Origin: RPQJ01 sp963793675
Lineage (GTDB): Bacteria > Pseudomonadota > Gammaproteobacteria > Steroidobacterales > Steroidobacteraceae
Length of the DNA: 64,000 bases
Direction: 5' to 3'
NCBI GenBank assembly: GCA_963793675.1
Contig: CAWCBA010000010.1
Span: 186,001 to 250,000, forward strand
A program made the translations under genes and the position numbers. The notes below the pieces were generated by a model. It had not been told where the DNA came from. It saw nothing but the letters and a program-made list of their open reading frames with translations, and made no database searches. Position 1 is the first letter of the stretch. Each line of letters begins with the position of its first letter. This document shows positions 36,678 through 46,104 of this stretch, in pieces.

Positions 36678-37932
36678 ATGCCGTTGAGCACGACGCCCGC
36701 CGCATACGACCTCGCCATCGTCGGTGGCGGGCTGGTCGGTGCCTCGCTGGCCTTGTCACTCGCGCCGCTCGGGCTGCGCATCGCCCTGGTCGAAGCCGTG
36801 CCGCCCGTGCAGGGCGAGCTGCACCCCAGTTTCGACGAACGCACGACGGCGCTCGCCAATGGCACCGTCCGCGCCTTCAGGACATTGGGCGTCTGGGCCG
36901 GCATGGAGCGCGAGGCGGCGCCCATCCGCAAGATCCACGTTTCCGACCAGGGCCGCTTCGGCAGCGCGCGCATCGATGCGGCCGAGCAGGGGCTCGAGGC
37001 CCTGGGCTATGTCGTGCCGAACCGCGCGATCGGTGCGGCGCTGTGGCAGGGCCTGTCACGGGCGCCCTCGGTCGAAGTGATCGCGCCAGCCACTGTGACG
37101 GGCAGCGAACTGGACAGGCGTCAGCCGTGTCGTGCATTACGAGGTGGCTGGCGCAGCGCATTCCATCAGTGCCAGGCTGGTCGTGGCCGCCGATGGGATT
37201 CGCTCGCTGGTCCGCGACCAGGCCGGTATCGATGCCGATCACATCGGCTACGAGCAGGTCGCAATCACGGCCGTCATGACCACGCAGCGCTTCCACGACT
37301 ACGTCGCGTACGAGCGTTTCACCGCAGAAGGCCCGATCGCGATCCTGCCGCTGACCGATGGTCGCTGCGGCATGGTCTGGACCCGCAAGCCCGCCGCGGT
37401 CGAACGGATGCTCGCCTTGTCGGACGAGCAGTTCCTGCGCGAGTTCCAGGCGGCGTTCGGATTCCGGCTCGGTCGCTTCCTGCGCGTCGGCCAGCGCTCG
37501 TCATACAAACTGATGCTGTCCCGGGCCGACCGGCACATTGCGCAGCGTCTCGCGGTGGTCGGTAACGCGGCGCAGGGCCTGCATCCCATCGCGGGACAGG
37601 GCTTCAACCTGGGTTTGCGTGACGCGATGAGCCTCGCCGAAGTCATCGCCGACCGGCGCGTGGCCGGCGTCCTGGATCCGGGCGATGCCAGCCTGCTGCA
37701 GGACTATGCCGACTGGCGCGAGACCGATCGCCGCCGCATCGTCGCCTTCACCGATGGCCTCGTGCGCCTGTTCGCCACGCCGCTCGGCGTGCTGCGGAAC
37801 CTGCGCAGTCTTGGCATCCTCGCCTTTGACGTGCTGCCGCCCGCCAAGTCCGCGCTCGCGCGGCTGAGCGTGGGTGCGGCTGAGCGCGTACCGCGACTCG
37901 CCCGCGGCGTGCCTCTCGCCGGAACCCACTGA
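36678..37932 (+). CDS. ubiH: 2-octaprenyl-6-methoxyphenol hydroxylase UbiH (one frameshift)
   Basis: This is an FAD monooxygenase of ubiquinone synthesis. The N-terminal Rossmann motif is DLAIVGGGLVGASLALSLAP. FDERTTALANGT, VVAADGIRSLVRDQAGI and the GD motif variant VVGNAAQGLHPIAGQGFNLG follow, which are UbiH-type signatures. The frame changes near 37115. Dropping one base joins GSELD to GVSRVVHYEVAG. Length is about 417 residues. It follows pepP by 6 bases and precedes a second UbiH-family gene by 2 bases. Confidence 0.92.
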
Positions 37933-37934
37933 GC

Positions 37935-39185
37935 ATGGCCACGCAGCGCCGCAAATTCGATTTCGACGTCGTCGTCATCGGCAGCGGCATGGTCGGCACG
38001 TGCCTCGCCGCGCTCATGGCGCGCGAGGATGCGCTTTCCGGCTGGAAGATCGCGCTGGTGGACCCGGTGCCACCGCGCCAGCCGGACGATCGCGGGATGG
38101 ACCTGCGCGTGTCGGCGTTGTCGCGAGCGTCAGAGCGCATCCTGACCGCGGCCCACGCATGGGACGCCATTGCACCGCACGCGTCGCCGTACAGCGACAT
38201 GGTCGTCTGGGATGCGGCGAGCACGCCGGACCGCCCGGATGCGCTGAAATTCTCCGCGGCCGAGACCGCGGAACCCAACCTTGGCTACATCGTCGAGAAC
38301 CTGCGCGTGCAGTGGGCGCTGCACGAGTCGCCGCTGCTGCGCGGCGTGACCGAAGTGCGCAGTGCGCTCGCTGGCCTGGAGTTCGATGAAGGCTCGGCGC
38401 GCGTGACGCTCGAGGACGGCCGGCGGCTCGCGTGCCAGCTCGTGATCGGTGCGGACGGCAGCCAGTCCGTCGCCCGCCAGCTTGCCGGCATCGGCCGGTC
38501 GGGGTGGGCGTATGACCAGACGGCCGTGGTCGCGCACCTGCACACCGAGAAGCCGCACCGCGAGACCGCCTGGCAGCGTTTCCTGCCCAACGGTCCGCTC
38601 GCGTTGCTGCCGCTCAAGGATGGCCGGGTGTCGCTGGTGTGGAGCACGACGCCGGATGAAGCCGCGACCCTGCAGTCGATGAGCGAGGCGGAATTCGGCG
38701 AACGGGTCTCGATCGCGAGCGATCAGGTGCTCGGCAAGGCGACCCTCGCGAGTGGTCGCGCTGGCTTCCCGCTTGCGCTGTGGCATGCGCGCGCCTATGT
38801 GCGGCCCCGGCTCGCGTTGGTGGGCGATGCGGCCCATACGATCCATCCGCTGGCGGGGCAGGGTGTCAATCTCGGTTTCCTGGATTGTGCGAGCCTGGTG
38901 CAGGTGTTCGCTGCAGCGGCCGCCAAGGGCGAAGAACCGCACGGCCTGCGCGTGCTGCGCCGCTACGAGCGCTGGCGCCGGAGCGAGAATGCGCTCGTCA
39001 TGGGCGTCTGTGACACGATCAACCGGCTCTTCACCGAGAAGAGCGTGGCAGTCGCCGGACTGCGGCGCTTCGGCATGTCGGTGGTGACGAGCCAGCCGTA
39101 CCTCCGCCGCACGCTGGTCGAACGCGCTCTCGGCGTGGGCGGCGATGCCCCGCAACTCGCACGGCGGTCGGCCGCGACGAATTAA
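37935..39185 (+). CDS. ubiI: UbiH/UbiI/VisC family FAD monooxygenase
   Basis: This is a 416-residue intact flavoprotein monooxygenase. The Rossmann motif is DVVVIGSGMVGTCLAALMA. DLRVSALSRASERIL, VIGADGSQSVARQLAGI and ALVGDAAHTIHPLAGQGVNLGF follow. By position after ubiH it is the UbiI (C5 hydroxylase) counterpart, although members of this family swap positions and UbiF- or UbiM-like activity cannot be excluded. It ends before an unrelated acyl-CoA dehydrogenase. Confidence 0.85.
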   Translation: MATQRRKFDFDVVVIGSGMVGTCLAALMAREDALSGWKIALVDPVPPRQPDDRGMDLRVSALSRASERILTAAHAWDAIAPHASPYSDMVVWDAASTPDRPDALKFSAAETAEPNLGYIVENLRVQWALHESPLLRGVTEVRSALAGLEFDEGSARVTLEDGRRLACQLVIGADGSQSVARQLAGIGRSGWAYDQTAVVAHLHTEKPHRETAWQRFLPNGPLALLPLKDGRVSLVWSTTPDEAATLQSMSEAEFGERVSIASDQVLGKATLASGRAGFPLALWHARAYVRPRLALVGDAAHTIHPLAGQGVNLGFLDCASLVQVFAAAAAKGEEPHGLRVLRRYERWRRSENALVMGVCDTINRLFTEKSVAVAGLRRFGMSVVTSQPYLRRTLVERALGVGGDAPQLARRSAATN

Positions 39186-39219
39186 CACGGGCAGGCCACC
39201 GGGCCTGCGGAGCCTAGCG

Positions 39220-40905
39220 ATGCAGAATCAAGACTGGCCGGACACGCTGTTCACGCAGTCCCCACCGGGCCTCGGCAATCAGTTCGACGATGACCCGCTG
39301 CTCGGCTCGTGGCTCAAGCGCACGCTGCCCGCGTCCATCGCGGCGGAACTGCGTGGCGAACTGCGTGAGCTGGGCGCGCTCGCCGGCGGCGACCTGTACC
39401 GGATGCAGCAGGCCGATCTCGCGAACGAACCCGTGCTGACGCAATGGGACGCCTGGGGCAGGCGCATCGACCAGGTCGTGGTGTCACCGCTGTGGCGCGA
39501 GGCCGAGCGTCTCGCTGCGAAGCACGGCCTGGTCGCGACCGGCTACGAGCCGGCGATGGGCCGTCACGCTCGCATCGCGCAGTTCCTCAAGGTCTACCTG
39601 TTCCATCCGTCGACGGACGTGTACACGTGTCCGCTCGCGATGACCGATGGCGCGGCGCGCTGCCTGCTGGACTCCGGCAACCGCGAGCTGATCGATCGCG
39701 CGTTGCCGCATCTCACCTCCCGCGACCCCGCGACCTTCTGGACCAGCGGCCAGTGGATGACCGAGACCACCGGGGGTTCCGACGTCGGCCGTTCCGAGAC
39801 GCGGGCGGTGCCGGACGACGAGGGCGGCTGGCGGCTATACGGCCGCAAGTGGTTCACGTCCGCCGTCACGTCGCAGATGGCGCTCACGCTCGCGCGCCCG
39901 GAGGACAACCCGCCCGGCGGCAAGGGCCTGGCGATGTTCTACATCGAGATCCGCGACCTCGACGGCAAGCTGAACGGCATCCGTGTCGACCGGCTCAAGG
40001 ACAAGCTCGGCACACGCAAGGTGCCGACGGCCGAGTTGCTGCTCGATGGCACGCGCGCGACGCTGGTGGGCCCGCCCTTGAATGGCACTCGCTCGATCGA
40101 GCCGATGCTCGGCGTCACAAGGATGTGGAACAGCGTCTGCGCGGTCGCGTTCATGCGACGTGGCCTGTCGCTGGCCCGGTCTTACGCCAGGGAACGCAAG
40201 GCTTTCGGCCAGCCGCTCGAACGGTTGCCGTTGCACGCCGACACGCTGGCCGGCCTCGAAGCGGAGACCTGGGGCGCGTTCCTGATGACTTTCCTGCTGG
40301 TCGAGCTGAACGGCCGGCTCGAGCGCAACGAAATCGACGACCAGCAGCGCGCATTGCTGCGGCTCATGACCCCGCTGACCAAGCTGATTACCGGCAAGCA
40401 GGCGGTGGCGGTCGTGACCGAGGTGATCGAGAGCTTCGGCGGTGCCGGCTATGTCGAGGACACTGGCCTGCCGCAGTTGCTGCGTGACACGCACGTGCTG
40501 CCGATCTGGGAAGGCACCACCAACGTGCTGTCGCTCGACGCGCTGCTGCGCAGTGACCTGCACTCTGGACTGGCGGCGCTGATGGCGCGGGCTTCCGGCT
40601 GCCTGCGGTCCGTCTCGGAGCCGCGGATGGTCGCCGCGACGCAGCAGGCTCTGGGTGCGCTGGAACGTGTCGCACTCGTGCTCGAGAGCGGACAGGAGCC
40701 CGACGTGCTGCAGGCCGGCGCGCGGCGGCTCGCGATGACGCTGGCGCGGGCACTGCAGCTGACCCTGCTGTGCGAACACGCCCAGTGGATGATCGATCAC
40801 GGCGGCGACCGGCGCGGCTACGCGGCTGCGATGCGGTTTGCACGGCAGCCCGTCGACCTGATGACGGAAGTGGATCCCGAGGCTGACCGGCTGCTGCTCG
40901 GCTGA
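39220..40905 (+). CDS. AidB-like acyl-CoA dehydrogenase
   Basis: This is a 561-residue acyl-CoA dehydrogenase of the AidB/isovaleryl-type branch. It contains FWTSGQWMTETTGGSDVG (FAD-binding region), LYGRKWFTSAVTSQMAL, KLGTRKVPTAELLLDGTRA, YARERKAFGQPLERLPLHAD and ESFGGAGYVEDTGLPQLLRD followed by PIWEGTTNVLSLD. The last block is the C-terminal flavin-side signature. E. coli AidB is linked to the alkylation response, but the enzymatic substrate is unknown. A palindrome of the dispersed family lies 7 bases after its stop (40912-40935). Confidence 0.85.
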   Translation: MQNQDWPDTLFTQSPPGLGNQFDDDPLLGSWLKRTLPASIAAELRGELRELGALAGGDLYRMQQADLANEPVLTQWDAWGRRIDQVVVSPLWREAERLAAKHGLVATGYEPAMGRHARIAQFLKVYLFHPSTDVYTCPLAMTDGAARCLLDSGNRELIDRALPHLTSRDPATFWTSGQWMTETTGGSDVGRSETRAVPDDEGGWRLYGRKWFTSAVTSQMALTLARPEDNPPGGKGLAMFYIEIRDLDGKLNGIRVDRLKDKLGTRKVPTAELLLDGTRATLVGPPLNGTRSIEPMLGVTRMWNSVCAVAFMRRGLSLARSYARERKAFGQPLERLPLHADTLAGLEAETWGAFLMTFLLVELNGRLERNEIDDQQRALLRLMTPLTKLITGKQAVAVVTEVIESFGGAGYVEDTGLPQLLRDTHVLPIWEGTTNVLSLDALLRSDLHSGLAALMARASGCLRSVSEPRMVAATQQALGALERVALVLESGQEPDVLQAGARRLAMTLARALQLTLLCEHAQWMIDHGGDRRGYAAAMRFARQPVDLMTEVDPEADRLLLG

Positions 40906-40911
40906 TCCCTG

Positions 40912-40935
40912 CCTCTCCCGCTGCGGCGGGGGAGG
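40912..40935. repeat. Short palindrome of the dispersed CCTCTCCCGC family
   Basis: CCTCTCCCGC (40912-40921) faces GCGGGGGAGG (40926-40935) with one mismatch over a four-base loop. It is the same element type as those at 9133-9169 and 9293-9316, again placed directly downstream of a stop codon. Confidence 0.75.
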
Positions 40936-40996
40936 TCGCGCGCAGAGCGGGTGTGGGTGTAAAAAGGGCAGCACGCTGATTCGGGGGAAGCAGCCG

Positions 40997-41870
40997 ATGA
41001 TGACCAATGCCTCGCCTGAGACGCCGCACGAACCCGGTTCGTCCGCGGTCGACGCCGACGATCCAAATGCGCTGCCCTTCGTCGCGCCGTGCCGCACGCT
41101 CGGCACCTGGGAGCCGATCGGCTGGGTCGCGCACGCATGGGCCGACTTCAAGGTCGCGCCGCGCCAGAGCCTGACCTACGGCGCCATCGTCGTCCTGCTG
41201 AGCTGGACGCTCGCGTACATCGCGATCCGCTTCGGCGGCTACTTCGAACTGCTGGCACTGGTCTCGGGCTTCATCCTGGTCGCGCCGTTGCTGGCAGTGG
41301 GCACGTATTCGATCAGTGAACAGATCGAACGCGGCTTGAAGCCTTCGCTGGGGCGTTGCTTCATCGAAGAGCGGCGCGCCTTCGGCAACCTGATGGTCTT
41401 CGCGCTGATGCTGATGATCGTGTTCCTGGTCTGGTGGCGCGCCGCCTCGGCGGTGCATATCTTCTTCCCGGTGGACATGACCACGCCCGACTGGACCGAC
41501 TACGTCCAGTTCCTGGGCATCGGCAGCGCCGTTGGCTCCATATTCGCAGTGATCGTGTTCTCGGCGGCTGCCTTTTCACTGCCGATGCTGATGGATCGCG
41601 AAGCCGATTCGATCACGGCGGTCGTGACCAGCATCAATGCCGTGCTGCGCAACAAGCCCGCGATGGCCGTGTGGGCCGCGTTGATCGTGCTTGCCGTGGC
41701 CCCGGGCTTTGCGATGCTGCTGATCGGGCGCGAGACAGGGCGCCGGGTTCGCGCCGGTGATGGCCCTGCTCGGGATCACGCTGCCCTTGATCGGGCATGC
41801 GACCTGGCATGCCTACCGGGCCACGATCGATGCGTCCGCGTGGCCGCGGAACGAGCACCTCGAAAGCTGA
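40997..41870 (+). CDS. DUF2189 family membrane protein (one frameshift)
   Basis: This is a polytopic membrane protein of the DUF2189 family. Its helices include AIVVLLSWTLAYIAIRFGGYF, ELLALVSGFILVAPLLAVG, MVFALMLMIVFLVWW and FAVIVFSAAAFSLPMLMDRE. SAVTSINAVLRNKPAMAVW-type sequence (VVTSINAVLRNKPAMAVWAA) follows. After an extra base near 41735 the frame shifts, and the corrected end reads PVMALLGITLPLIGHATWHA then YRATIDASAWPRNEHLES, the family terminus, with stop 41868-41870. Function is unknown. It faces a convergent membrane protein whose stop starts at the next base. Confidence 0.8.
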
Positions 41871-42611
41871 CTACTTCACCAGGCCCGCGAGCCAGTTGGC
41901 CACCGCGAACCACGTGTCGGTCCGCGCGATCAGCAGTCGTGCCGGTCCGGACACCACGATGAGCAACCCACCCCAGAGCGTGACCGGGTGGATGCGGCCG
42001 AGTGCCTTCCAGTCCCAGGCGAAGAGCGGCAGGACGAACAGGGTCGCCACCGCGAACACGATCGGCGGCCCGAGTCCCAGCAGCAGTGCCCATCGCGCGA
42101 CTGCGGGTGGCAGCAGCGCGATCGTTCCGAGCAGCATGTAGCGCTTGTGCGCTTGCGGGTCGCGCTTGCGCGCGCGAATCCCGGCGACGACGAACACGGC
42201 AAACAACGTGATCGCGACCAGCGGCACGATCAGGAAACGATGCGGGTCCATGCCGAAGGGCGCAACGCCACGGAGCACCGCGTGCAGTGCGACGAGCACA
42301 CCGACCACTACCATCACGATCGCCACGCCTGCAGCGATGACACCGAGCCGACGGTGCAGGTCGATGCGTCGGGCAGCCACGAGTCGCGTCTGGATGAACA
42401 GCAGCACGACCCAGGCCGTGAACAGGAAAGCATGCAGGTGCACAAGGTTCGTTAGTGCCGGCAGCGCAGGCGTGGACACAGGCAGGATCGGGCGCAGGAA
42501 GTACGTCCGGGCGAAACCCAGGATGGCAATCGCCAGGATGGCGACGGCCATGCCGCCATAGAAGCGGCGCTCGGCGCCAGCCGTCGTCCGTAGCGAGCCC
42601 AGCTTTGGCAT
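41871..42611 (-). CDS. Polytopic membrane protein, unknown function
   Basis: This is a 246-residue protein with about seven hydrophobic helices, among them GGMAVAILAIAILGFARTYF, LHAFLFTAWVVLLFIQTRLV, GVIAAGVAIVMVVVGVLVAL and FLIVPLVAITLFAVFVVAGI. The repeated His-containing helices (LVHLHAFLF, DLHRRLG, DPQAHKRYML) resemble haem-binding or DUF2306-like membrane proteins. I do not recognise a named family with certainty. ATG 42611 is 14 bases after ispG in the same direction, so it is probably cotranscribed with ispG. Confidence 0.7.
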   Translation of the reverse strand: MPKLGSLRTTAGAERRFYGGMAVAILAIAILGFARTYFLRPILPVSTPALPALTNLVHLHAFLFTAWVVLLFIQTRLVAARRIDLHRRLGVIAAGVAIVMVVVGVLVALHAVLRGVAPFGMDPHRFLIVPLVAITLFAVFVVAGIRARKRDPQAHKRYMLLGTIALLPPAVARWALLLGLGPPIVFAVATLFVLPLFAWDWKALGRIHPVTLWGGLLIVVSGPARLLIARTDTWFAVANWLAGLVK

Positions 42612-42625
42612 GGCCAATCCTCCGA

Positions 42626-43849
42626 TCAGGCGCGACCGTAAGTCCGCTCGACGTAGTCCTCGACCAGTTGCTGGAACTCTTCGGCGATGCGCTCGCCCTT
42701 GAGCGTCGGGCCCTTCTCGCCGTCGATGTAGACCGGCGCTACCGGGCGCTCGCCCGTTCCCGGCAGGCTGATGCCGAGGTTCGCGTGCTTGCTCTCGCCC
42801 GGGCCGTTCACCACGCATCCCATGACCGCGACGGTCATCTGCTCGACGCCGGCGTAGCGCTTGCGCCATTCGGGCATGCGATGGCGCAGGTGCGACTGGA
42901 TGTCCTGCGCGAGTTGCTGGAAATACGTCGAGGTCGTGCGTCCGCAGCCGGGGCAGGCGATGACCATCGGCGTGAACGAACGCAGGCCCATGGTCTGCAG
43001 GATCTCCTGCGCGACGATCACTTCCTGCGTGCGATCGCCATTGGGCTCGGGCGTGAGCGAGACTCGGATGGTGTCGCCGATGCCTTCCTGCAGCAGCACG
43101 GCGATGCCCGCCGTCGAGGCGACGATGCCCTTGGAACCCATGCCCGCCTCGGTCAGGCCGAGGTGCAGCGCGTAATCGCAACGGCGCGCAATGTTGCGAT
43201 AGACGCCGATCAGGTCCTGCACGCCACTGACCTTGCACGAGATCACGATGCGGTCGTGCGGCAGGCCGATCTCCTCAGCGCGCGCAGCACTCTCCAGTGC
43301 GGAGACCACCAGGGCTTCCCGCACCACGTCGTTCGCCTCGAGCGGCTGCGCCTGCCTCGAGTTCTCGTCCATCAGGCGCGTGAGCAGGTCCTGGTCGAGG
43401 CTGCCCCAGTTGACGCCGATGCGCACCGGCTTGTCGTAGCGGCAGGCCGTCTCGACCATCTCGGTGAACTGCGGATCGCGCTTGGCTCCGCGACCGACGT
43501 TGCCCGGGTTGATGCGGTACTTCGCGAGCGCCTCGGCGCACGCAGGGTGCTCGCGCAGCAGCTTGTGCCCGTTGAAGTGGAAATCGCCCACGATCGGCAC
43601 CGCGACGCCAAGTTGCGCCAGTCGCTCGACGATGTGCGGCACCGCGGCCGCCGCCTCGTCGGTGTTGACCGTGACCCGCACCAGCTCTGAACCCGCGATG
43701 GCGAGCGCACGGACCTGCAGTGCCGTGCCTTCGACATCGGCCGTGTCCGTGTTGGTCATCGACTGCACCACGATCGGGTGGCCGCCACCGACAGCCACCG
43801 GGCCGATGCGGACGGGAGTGCTCTGGCGACGGGCGATGGGGCTGCTCAT
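42626..43849 (-). CDS. ispG: 4-hydroxy-3-methylbut-2-en-1-yl diphosphate synthase IspG
   Basis: IspG (GcpE) reductively converts MEcPP to HMBPP in the MEP isoprenoid pathway. It opens with RIGPVAVGGGHPIVVQSMTN and contains GDFHFNGHKLL, YRINPGNVGRG and VRIGVNWGSLD. The [4Fe-4S] cysteines are in ACPGCGRTTSTYFQQLAQ and AVMGCVVNGPGESKHANLGI. It ends KGERIAEEFQQLVEDYVER. The length of 407 residues is normal. It is intact. It starts at ATG 43849, 35 bases after the DUF885 gene. Confidence 0.95.
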   Translation of the reverse strand: MSSPIARRQSTPVRIGPVAVGGGHPIVVQSMTNTDTADVEGTALQVRALAIAGSELVRVTVNTDEAAAAVPHIVERLAQLGVAVPIVGDFHFNGHKLLREHPACAEALAKYRINPGNVGRGAKRDPQFTEMVETACRYDKPVRIGVNWGSLDQDLLTRLMDENSRQAQPLEANDVVREALVVSALESAARAEEIGLPHDRIVISCKVSGVQDLIGVYRNIARRCDYALHLGLTEAGMGSKGIVASTAGIAVLLQEGIGDTIRVSLTPEPNGDRTQEVIVAQEILQTMGLRSFTPMVIACPGCGRTTSTYFQQLAQDIQSHLRHRMPEWRKRYAGVEQMTVAVMGCVVNGPGESKHANLGISLPGTGERPVAPVYIDGEKGPTLKGERIAEEFQQLVEDYVERTYGRA

Positions 43850-43884
43850 GGGTGGGCTTGGGCTCGCTGGTCGGGTGGCGGATT

Positions 43885-45663
43885 CTACTTCGCGGGCGCC
43901 GCTTGCGTGGCGGCGATCCAGCGACGCACGTTGGCTTCGAGCACGTCGAGCGGAATGGCGCCGCTGCCCAGCACCACGTCGTGGAACGCGCGGATGTCGA
44001 ACCGGTCGCCGAGCTGCTCGGTCGCCTCGCCGCGCAGCTGCTTGATCTTCAGCTCGCCGATCTTGTACGCGAGTGCCTGGCCCGGGTTGCCGATGTAGCG
44101 GTCGGTCTCGTTGATGATGTCGAGCTCGGTCTTGGCGGCGTTCGCCTTGAAGTAGTCGATGGCCTGCTGTCGCGACCAATGCTTGTGGTGCAGGCCGGTG
44201 TCGACGACGAGGCGCACGGCGCGCCACATCTCGTACGTCAGCTGGCCGAACTTGTCGTACGGGTCGTCGTAGAAACCCATCTCCTGGCCGAGGCTCTCGC
44301 TGTAGAGTCCCCAGCCTTCCACGAACGCGGTGGCCTCGAAGTCGCGGCGGAACTTCGGCAACTCGCCGAGTTCCTGCGCCAGCGCAATCTGCAGGTGGTG
44401 GCCCGGCACGGCTTCGTGAATCGTCAGCACCGGGATTTCGTACTTCGGGCGTTCCTCTGGCTTGTAGAGGTTCACGTAGTAGTAACCGGCACGTTTGCCG
44501 TCCATCGCCGGGCCCTGGTAGTAGGCCGTGGTCGTGTCCGGCGCCACTTGCTCCGCGATCGGCCGCACGCCGTACGGCATGCGCGGCAGCTTGCCGAAGT
44601 ACTGCGGCAGCAGCGGGTCGACGCGCTTGGCCATCGCCTCGTAGGCGTGCAGGAGGTCCTGCGGGTCCGTGTAGCGGAACTTCGGGTCCGTGCGCAGGTA
44701 GTTCAGGAAATCTTCAAAGCTGCCCGTGAAGCCGGTCTTCGCGATGACCTTGAGCATCTCACCGTGGATGCGCGCGACTTCCCTCAGGCCGATCTCGTGG
44801 ATCTCGTCCGGCGTCAGGTTGGTCGTGGTGTAGAAGCGCGCGAGCTCGCGCGTAGCGGGCCTCGCCCTGCGGCGTGTCCCAGAGCCCGACGGAGTCACGG
44901 CAGTGCGGCAGGTAGTCGTTGACCACGTACTGCTTCAGCTTCGTATACGACGGCACGACCGTCTTCGTGATCGCATCGCGTGCGGCAGCCTGCAGCCGCG
45001 CCTGCTCGGCTGGCCGGGATCGAGTCCGGCATCTTTGCTGAACGCTTCGTAGAACGGGCTCCTGGTCGGATCCGCGACGATCTGCTGGTCGAGTTGCGGC
45101 GGCACGCGCTGCAGGATGACCTTCGGCGGCACCTGTCCGCGCTGCACGCCTGCGCGCATCAAGGCGATGTTCTGGTCGACGAGTTGGTCGATCGTGCCGA
45201 TGCGGCTCAGCCACTGCTGGTAGTCCCCGACCGTCTTGAACACGACGACGTCCGTGATGCGGTGCATCGAGGCGAGTCCGCCGCGCTGCGAGAGCGGCGT
45301 GTACTGCGAGCCGTAGTCGTACGAGTCGATGTTCGCCTGGTACTGGCGGCGGAACAGGTCGCGGTTCAGCTGGTCCTCGGGGGTCAGCTGCTGCGGGTCG
45401 ATCCTGTCGAGCGCGGCGATGACCGCCTGGTCTCCCTCGTAGGAGGCCTGCAGGGCCGCCGGGGAGAGGTCCGGCCAACGGTCGTCGTAGCGGTGGTCAC
45501 CGATGTAGGTCGCGCCGACCGGGTTCTCGCGCAGTCCGCGCTCCCATTCCGTGTCGAAAAGTGCATGCAAGTCCTTGGCAACACTCGTTTTATCCTGTGC
45601 CTGGACCGGGGCGGACAGGGGCAGGGCGAGCAACAGGAGCAGGGCGGGCAGGACCGGACGCAT
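43885..45663 (-). CDS. Exported DUF885 metalloprotein (two frameshifts)
   Basis: This is a secreted or periplasmic DUF885 protein. The signal peptide PALLLLLALPLSAPVQA is followed by HALFDTEWERGLRENPVGAT and YDDRWPDLSP. Three frames join: the first to about 45015, a short second carrying QAAARDAITKTVVPSYTKLK and NDYLPHCRDSVGLWDTPQG, and the third from about 44868 carrying YTTTNLTPDEIHEIGLREV. The third also holds the putative zinc motif in LTIHEAVPGHHLQIALAQEL and a second helix, FVEGWGLYSESLG. One base is missing near 45015 and one is extra near 44868. The HExxxxH-like arrangement suggests a peptidase, which is not proven for most of the family. Confidence 0.8.
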
Positions 45664-45842
45664 GCGTTGACCACTCTATATAGAAGGACGCGATGTTCCG
45701 GTCCCGGTCGAGCCTTGGCAAGCCGCCCAGCCAGTGCTCTCGCCCGGGCACCGTCGCATTGCAGGGGCAGAGGGGGTATTGCGGCAACTGCGCTGTGGTC
45801 CGGGCCGGGCGGGTGGGGTAAAGTCGGCTTACCCATCGCAAG

Positions 45843-46028
45843 GTCTGTTCGAAGAGTGGCCGCGAAGGCCCGCCGAAGGCGCAACCCGCCCGGAAACGCT
45901 CAGGCAAAACAACGGCAGCACCTGATGGGCTCTGGAGAGCGGTCCGCCTCGTGGCGGGCCCACCGAAGGGGTGCGGCGTCGGCTTGTGGCCGGTTCCCGA
46001 TCTCTCAGGTCCAAGGACAGAGGGGCGG
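45843..46028 (+). promoter_or_regulatory. Tandem glycine riboswitch upstream of gcvT
   Basis: Two glycine aptamers lie in tandem. The first (about 45843-45922) carries GCCGAAGGCGCAACC and CGCTCAGGCAAAA. The second (about 45931-46026) carries CTGGAGAG, CACCGAAGGGGTGC and CTCTCAGGTCCAAGGACAGA. The CCGAAGG and CTCAGG...GGACAGA elements are diagnostic of the class. The final P1 strand overlaps the first bases of a strong terminator, so glycine binding should disrupt termination and turn gcvTHP on. Confidence 0.93.
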
Positions 46029-46064
46029 CAGGTCGTTTTCGAGCGGCTTGCCGCCCTTTTTTTT
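46022..46064 (+). terminator. Riboswitch expression-platform terminator
   Basis: GGGCGGCAGGTCG (46023-46035) pairs with CGGCTTGCCGCCC (46044-46056) with two G-U wobbles, followed by eight T. Its 5' strand shares bases with the end of the second glycine aptamer, giving a classic ligand-dependent terminator. Confidence 0.9.
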
Positions 46065-46104
46065 GGTCGCGACACTCGGCAGGGCCGGGACGGGAAACAC
46101 AGTC

